Below are positions 59,797 through 64,000 of a stretch of 64,000 bases of DNA, piece after piece (within the stretch, counting starts at the first letter, position 1; every line of letters begins with the position of its first letter). Where the stretch lies: NCBI RefSeq assembly GCF_016598575.1, contig NZ_CP066801.1, positions 930,001 to 994,000 of the forward strand, read 5' to 3'. Below the pieces are notes generated by a model. The model worked only from the letters and a program-made list of their open reading frames with translations. It was not told the DNA's origin and made no database searches. Made by a program: the position numbers and the translations under genes. The DNA comes from Streptomyces sp. HSG2 (lineage in GTDB: Bacteria; Actinomycetota; Actinomycetes; Streptomycetales; Streptomycetaceae).

Positions 59797-60924
59797 TCAC
59801 GCTCCCGGACCGTCGGCGCCCGCCGCCGCAGGACGACGGGTCCGTCCGGGACAACACCCCACCGGGCACAGGTCGTGCGAGGGTCCCAGGGCGCCCAGGG
59901 CACAAGGCGTCACCGAAAGCCCCCGCTCGGCGGACGCGCGCTCCACGACGAGATCGCGGATCCCGGCGACGAAGCGCGGGTCGGCGCCCACCGTCGCCGA
60001 CCGCCGCACCGGAAGACCCAGTTCCTCGGCCTTGGCCATGGCCTCGGTGTCGAGGTCGTAGCGGACCTCCATGTGGTCGGAGACGAAGCCGATGGGAGCC
60101 ATGACGACGGCGGGCACCCCGGCACCGTGGAGATCCTCCAGATGGTCGCAGATGTCGGGTTCCAGCCAGGGGATGTGCGGCGCGCCGGAGCGGGACTGGT
60201 AGACGAGCCGCCATGGATGGGCCACCCCGGTGCGCTCGCGAACGGCGTCGGCGATCGAGCGGGCCACGTCCAGGTGTTGTCGCACGTACGCGCCGCCGCC
60301 GCCGTGCCCCTCCACGGGCCCGGAGGTGTCGGCGGCGGCCGTCGGAACGGAGTGGGTGGTGAACGCGATGTGGGCTCCGTCCCGTACCTCTTCCGGGAGG
60401 TCCGCCAGGGAGGAGAGCACACCGTCGATCATGGGCTCGATGAAGCCGGGGTGGTTGAAGAAATGGCGCAGCTTGTCGATCGCGGGCGGTTCCAGACCCT
60501 CGGCGCGGAGCGCCGCGGCGGCGTCGGCGAGATTCTCGCGGTACTGCCGGCACCCCGAGTAGGAGGCGTAGGCGCTGGTGGCGAGGGTGAGGACACGTCG
60601 CCGGCCGTCCCTCACCATGTCGCGCAGGGTGTCGGTCAGGTATGGCTCCCAGTTCCGGTTGCCCCAGTAGATCGGCAGATCGAGGCCCGCTTCCGCGAAG
60701 TCCTCACGAAGGGCGCTCAGCAGGGCGCGGTTCTGGTCGTTGATCGGGCTGACCCCGCCGAAGAGGAAGTAGTGTCGGCCGACTTCCTTGAGACGTTCGG
60801 TGGGGATGCCTCGCCCCCGCGTCACGTTCTCGAGGAAGGGGACCACGTCGTCAGGGCCCTCGGGGCCGCCGAACGAGAGGAGCAGCAGGGCGTCGTAGGG
60901 ACTGGCGTCGGGCACGTCTGGCAT
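59797..60924 (-). CDS. hemH: Ferrochelatase (coproporphyrin-type, iron-sulphur)
   Basis: A 375-residue ferrochelatase, which inserts Fe(II) into the porphyrin ring in haem synthesis; Actinobacteria use the coproporphyrin route. Motifs: [27 protein letters not shown], the catalytic His in [24 protein letters not shown], and a C-terminal Cys cluster (SVTPCALG ... LCPVGCC) that binds a [2Fe-2S] cluster. The ATG at 60924 opens the conserved protein directly and has a GGGGGT upstream. The upstream open frame is a shadow. Confidence 0.93.
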   Translation of the reverse strand: MPDVPDASPYDALLLLSFGGPEGPDDVVPFLENVTRGRGIPTERLKEVGRHYFLFGGVSPINDQNRALLSALREDFAEAGLDLPIYWGNRNWEPYLTDTLRDMVRDGRRRVLTLATSAYASYSGCRQYRENLADAAAALRAEGLEPPAIDKLRHFFNHPGFIEPMIDGVLSSLADLPEEVRDGAHIAFTTHSVPTAAADTSGPVEGHGGGGAYVRQHLDVARSIADAVRERTGVAHPWRLVYQSRSGAPHIPWLEPDICDHLEDLHGAGVPAVVMAPIGFVSDHMEVRYDLDTEAMAKAEELGLPVRRSATVGADPRFVAGIRDLVVERASAERGLSVTPCALGALGPSHDLCPVGCCPGRTRRPAAAGADGPGA

Positions 60925-61438
60925 ACCCCCGATCCTGCCACCCCACTCCGACGGACCGGCATCCGTGGGGTCGGCGGACGGGGGATCCCCACCCCCGGTC
61001 TCCGCGAGCGGAGCGCACGGTGAGCGACTCACCGGGGCACGCGTGGTCTCGGCACGGACCGCCTCCTCGCATTCGCGCCATACATCGCCCGCGCCGGGGT
61101 CGTGGCGGTCCCGCCCTCGGTAGGATCCCCTCCCTACCGGTCGGAGCCCTGCCGTTTCCGGCCGTGTCGCTCTCCGGCGCGGTGTCGTCCGCCGCTCCCC
61201 CCGGAGCCCGCGGCCGTCGGGCCGCGCCGTTGAGCCCGTGCCACAGGCGCGCCGACGGGCGTCGCCGGTCGGGTGTGCTCGCCGGTGGCGTGGCCACGTC
61301 CCGACCCCCCGTCGGGGCGAGGGCCTCCGGGGGTGTCCCGGCACGGGGTCCCGGATCGGGCGGGGCCGTCGCGGCGGCGGTCGGCGCCGACGGGCGTCGT
61401 CGGTCGCAGCGGCCGGCTCCGCGCGAGGGGAGGCTCCG
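60925..61438. other. Divergent promoter region (ferrochelatase / lactone oxidase)
   Basis: About 510 bases of very high GC without a supportable gene. It must contain the promoters of both divergent genes. No regulator boxes recognised. Confidence 0.45.
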
Positions 61439-62761
61439 TTGAGCGGCACACGCAGAGTGGACAGGGACGGAACGTGGCGCAACTGGGGCGGGACGGTGGC
61501 GTCCCGACCGACCCGGGTGGCGCGGCCCGCCTCGGTCGACGAGGTGGCGGGGGTGATACGGAAGGCGGCCGAGGACGGCGAGTCGGTGAAGGCCGTCGGG
61601 GCGGGGCATTCCTTCAGCCCGGTGGCGGCGACCGAGGGCGTCCTGCTCGACCTTCGCCTGTTGACGGGGATCCGAGCGAGGGACCGGGCCGCGGGGACCG
61701 TGACGGTGGCGGCCGGCACTCCGCTCCACGCGCTGAACGCCGCGCTCGCCCGTCAGGGGCTGACCTTGACGAACATGGGCGACATCATGGAGCAGACGAT
61801 CGCCGGAGCGACCGGCACCGGCACTCACGGCACCGGTCGGGATTCCTCTTCGATCTCCGCCCTGATCCGGGGGATGGAACTGGTCACGGCGGACGGTTCG
61901 GTACTGAGGTGCTCCCGGACGGAGCACCCGGAGGTGTTCGCCGCGGCGCGGGTGGGCCTGGGCTTGCTCGGCGTCGTCACGGCGTTGACCCTCGCCGTGG
62001 AACCCCTCTTCCGGCTCACCGCGCGCGAGGAGCCGATGCCCCTGGAGCGCGTGCTCGCGGAGTTCGAGGAACTGCGTCGGGAGAACGAGCACTTCGAGTT
62101 CTACTGGTTCCCGCACACCGGAAGCACCCTCACCAAGCGGAACAACCGCTGCCTCGGTCCGGAACGGCCGCTGGGGCGCTTCCGGGGGTGGTACGAGGAC
62201 GAGTTCCTCGCCAACGGCGCCTTTCAGGTGGTCAACTGGATCGGCCGGGCGGTCCCGGGCACCGTGCCCACGATGGCGGCCCTCACCTCCCGTGCCCTGT
62301 CGCCACGCACCTACACCGATCTGCCCTACAAGGTCTTCACCTCGCCCCGACGTGTGCGCTTCGTCGAGATGGAATACGCGCTCCCGCGCGAGGCGGCGAC
62401 GGTCGTACTCCGTGAGCTACGGGCCATGGTGTCGCGGTCCCGCCTGCGGGTCGGCTTCCCGGTGGAGGTGCGCACCGCGCCGTCGGACGACATCACGCTG
62501 TCCACCGCCTCCGGCCGCGAGACGGTCTACATCGCGGTCCACATGTTCCGCGGCAGCCCCTTTCGGGACTACTTCGAAACGGCCGAGCGGATCTTCGCCG
62601 CACACGGGGGACGCCCCCATTGGGGGAAGGTGCACACCCGGGAGGCGGAGTACCTCTCCCGGGTGTATCCGCGCTTCTGCGAATTCACCGCCCTGCGGGA
62701 CCGGCTGGACCCCGATAGGCGCTTCGGCAACGCTCACTCGCGGCGGGTCCTGGGCGGCTAG
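61439..62761 (+). CDS. FAD-dependent D-arabinono-1,4-lactone oxidase-type protein
   Basis: A 440-residue flavoprotein of the sugar-lactone oxidase group. The FAD-binding domain begins with [12 protein letters not shown] and includes [13 protein letters not shown], then [22 protein letters not shown]. The C-terminal ALO domain contains FWFPHTG-like [11 protein letters not shown] and ends with [12 protein letters not shown]. It oxidises a sugar lactone, passing electrons to oxygen or another acceptor. The start is TTG 61439, supported by GGGGAGG 5 nt upstream and by homology beginning there. Confidence 0.9.
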   Translation: MSGTRRVDRDGTWRNWGGTVASRPTRVARPASVDEVAGVIRKAAEDGESVKAVGAGHSFSPVAATEGVLLDLRLLTGIRARDRAAGTVTVAAGTPLHALNAALARQGLTLTNMGDIMEQTIAGATGTGTHGTGRDSSSISALIRGMELVTADGSVLRCSRTEHPEVFAAARVGLGLLGVVTALTLAVEPLFRLTAREEPMPLERVLAEFEELRRENEHFEFYWFPHTGSTLTKRNNRCLGPERPLGRFRGWYEDEFLANGAFQVVNWIGRAVPGTVPTMAALTSRALSPRTYTDLPYKVFTSPRRVRFVEMEYALPREAATVVLRELRAMVSRSRLRVGFPVEVRTAPSDDITLSTASGRETVYIAVHMFRGSPFRDYFETAERIFAAHGGRPHWGKVHTREAEYLSRVYPRFCEFTALRDRLDPDRRFGNAHSRRVLGG

Positions 62762-63123
62762 GGGCCGGCAAGGATCAGGCCGGCGGGCGGCCGGGGCGCC
62801 CCTCTTGTCAGAAAACGGGCGGCGTGCCCATCCACGCTGGTGGCCCGAATGGAGTACTGTGGCCAGCCCTGGGTCCGGTTTCCCGCCAGGGAGGATCAGG
62901 CGCCGTCAGGGTCCGCCGGGAGGGGGCTGGTTGCACTGGGTGGCGCGGTGGGTCACCGAGCGTTGAGCGGAGGCTACCGTGCCATGTCGACGGTCCGGGG
63001 CGCGCGCCCGACACGCCGGGTGCTCCACAAGGTTGTGACAGGCCGCGCCCGGGCAGGTCACACTTCGACAGAGCGGAAGCAGCGACGCACGTGACGTCGG
63101 CAGGCACCACCCGGGAGGTCCCC
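62762..63123. other. Intergenic region upstream of sepH
   Basis: About 360 bases with no gene. It should contain the sepH promoter. An in-frame GTG at 63091 upstream of sepH is a weaker start candidate. No control sites are assigned. Confidence 0.45.
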
Positions 63124-64000
63124 ATGCCCGAACTGCGTGTCGTGGCCGTCTCGAATGACGGCACACGACTCGTGCTGAAGGCTGCCGACTCCACGGAGTA
63201 CACGCTTCCTATCGACGAGCGGCTGCGCGCCGCCGTGCGTGGCGACCGGCCTCGGCTCGGTCAGATCGAGATCGAGGTGGAGAGTCACCTCCGCCCACGG
63301 GACATCCAGGCGCGGATACGCTCCGGCGCGACCGCGGAGGAGGTGGCGCAGTCCGCCGGGATCCCCGTCGACCGAGTGCGGCGCTTCGAGGGGCCGGTCC
63401 TGGCCGAACGTGCCTTCATGGCCGAGCGCGCACGCAAAACCCCGGTACGCAGGCCCGGGGAGAACCCAGGACCGCCTCTCGGCGAGGCGGTGCAGGAGCG
63501 GCTCCTGTCACGCGGGGCCGAGAAGGACACGGTCCAGTGGGATTCCTGGCGCCGGGACGACGGCACCTGGGAGGTCCTGCTGGTGTACCGAGCGGCGGGC
63601 GAAACCCGCTCGGCGATGTGGACGTACGATCCGCCGCGTCGACTGGTGCAGGCCGTCGACGGCGAGGCCCGCGCGCTGGTCGGCGAGACGGACGACCTCG
63701 CCGCGCCCGAACCGAGTTTCCCGTTCGTGCCGCGCATCGCGCGGTTGCCGCGGGACCGGTCGGCGCCGGCCGGTCAACCCTCCGAGAAACCGGAGGACGT
63801 GACGGAGAGCGAGCGCGATTCGCTCACCAGCCTCTTGGAGGCGGTCCCGAGTTTTCGGGGCGACCTGATCGTCCCCGAGCGCTCGCCCGCGACCTCGGAG
63901 GCGGGGGAGGAAGGCGAGGAGGCGGAGGAGGAGACCGCGCCCGCGGCCTCGGCGGGCGCCGGGTCCGCCTACGCCGACATCCTGATGCCCCGGTCCGTGG
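63124..64000 (+). CDS. sepH: Septation protein SepH (partial, runs off the window)
   Basis: The N-terminal 292 residues of a DUF3071/SepH protein, which stimulates FtsZ assembly and sporulation septation in Streptomyces. The helix-turn-helix-containing conserved domain covers residues 1-170 (MPELRVVAVSNDGTRLVLKA; EIEVESHLRPRDIQARIRSG; DSWRRDDGTWEVLLVY). A disordered acidic region begins near 215 (SERDSLTSLLEAVPSFRGDL). The ATG at 63124 has a GGGAGG site. No stop is reached before the window ends, so the C-terminus is missing. Confidence 0.9.
   Translation, partial: MPELRVVAVSNDGTRLVLKAADSTEYTLPIDERLRAAVRGDRPRLGQIEIEVESHLRPRDIQARIRSGATAEEVAQSAGIPVDRVRRFEGPVLAERAFMAERARKTPVRRPGENPGPPLGEAVQERLLSRGAEKDTVQWDSWRRDDGTWEVLLVYRAAGETRSAMWTYDPPRRLVQAVDGEARALVGETDDLAAPEPSFPFVPRIARLPRDRSAPAGQPSEKPEDVTESERDSLTSLLEAVPSFRGDLIVPERSPATSEAGEEGEEAEEETAPAASAGAGSAYADILMPRSV

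Overview
The window is high-GC actinobacterial DNA, almost certainly from a Streptomyces chromosome. The evidence is the codon bias, the many GTG starts and 4-nt start/stop overlaps, and lineage genes: SepH, CutRS, DUF3159/3710/3093/4193 proteins, and Scr1-type regulator + DUF397 pairs. All calls come from reading the sequence and translations; no database search was run.

Layout. 0.1-4.2 kb: an Asp/Asn-hydroxylase-like oxygenase, then a copper operon (small His-tailed membrane protein, CopA-type P-type ATPase, PCuAC-like protein). 4.4-7.0 kb: a zinc-starvation cluster of alternative ribosomal proteins (S14, L28 / L33, L31, S18) with a CobW-like protein, arranged around a palindromic Zur-type site and closed by a strong terminator. 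7.1-16.8 kb: a graveyard of a decayed kinase, a decayed Scr1-type regulator, IS3, IS1380 and ISAzo13 relics, an intact IS982-like element inside a beta-family gene, and a helicase relic. Interspersed are apparently intact GNAT, VanZ-like, small-membrane and secreted genes. 17.0-22.3 kb: an acidic Ser-Asp-repeat protein, a two-component system, a beta-carbonic anhydrase and a SulP permease, a likely CO2/bicarbonate module.

22.3-46.7 kb is an accessory, defence-rich island. It holds an ImmA/IrrE relic, two Scr1/DUF397/ATP-binding modules, a DsbA-like protein, a vapBC pair flanked by repeats and 3'-end scraps of a TRAM RNA methyltransferase gene, a TnpB element, a complete four-gene Wadjet system (jetABCD, TIGR02677-02680 type), and EACC1 plus a caspase-helicase fusion protein. 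After these come a beta-family protein, a frameshifted relic and the full-length TRAM methyltransferase. The TnpB element sits exactly at the 3' end of jetD, so jetD and tnpB now overlap by 4 nt.

46.7-64 kb is conserved core: APC/KimA-like permease, two TrkA proteins, DUF3159, OB-fold protein, DUF3710, dut, PaaI thioesterase, DUF3093, a conserved protein, DUF4193, cutS/cutR, inositol phosphatase family, ferrochelatase, an FAD lactone oxidase, and the start of sepH, which runs off the window.

The strongest candidates for new biology are the caspase-SF1 helicase fusion with its EACC1 partner (39.4-43.7 kb) and the jetABCD-tnpB junction (27.5-37.2 kb).
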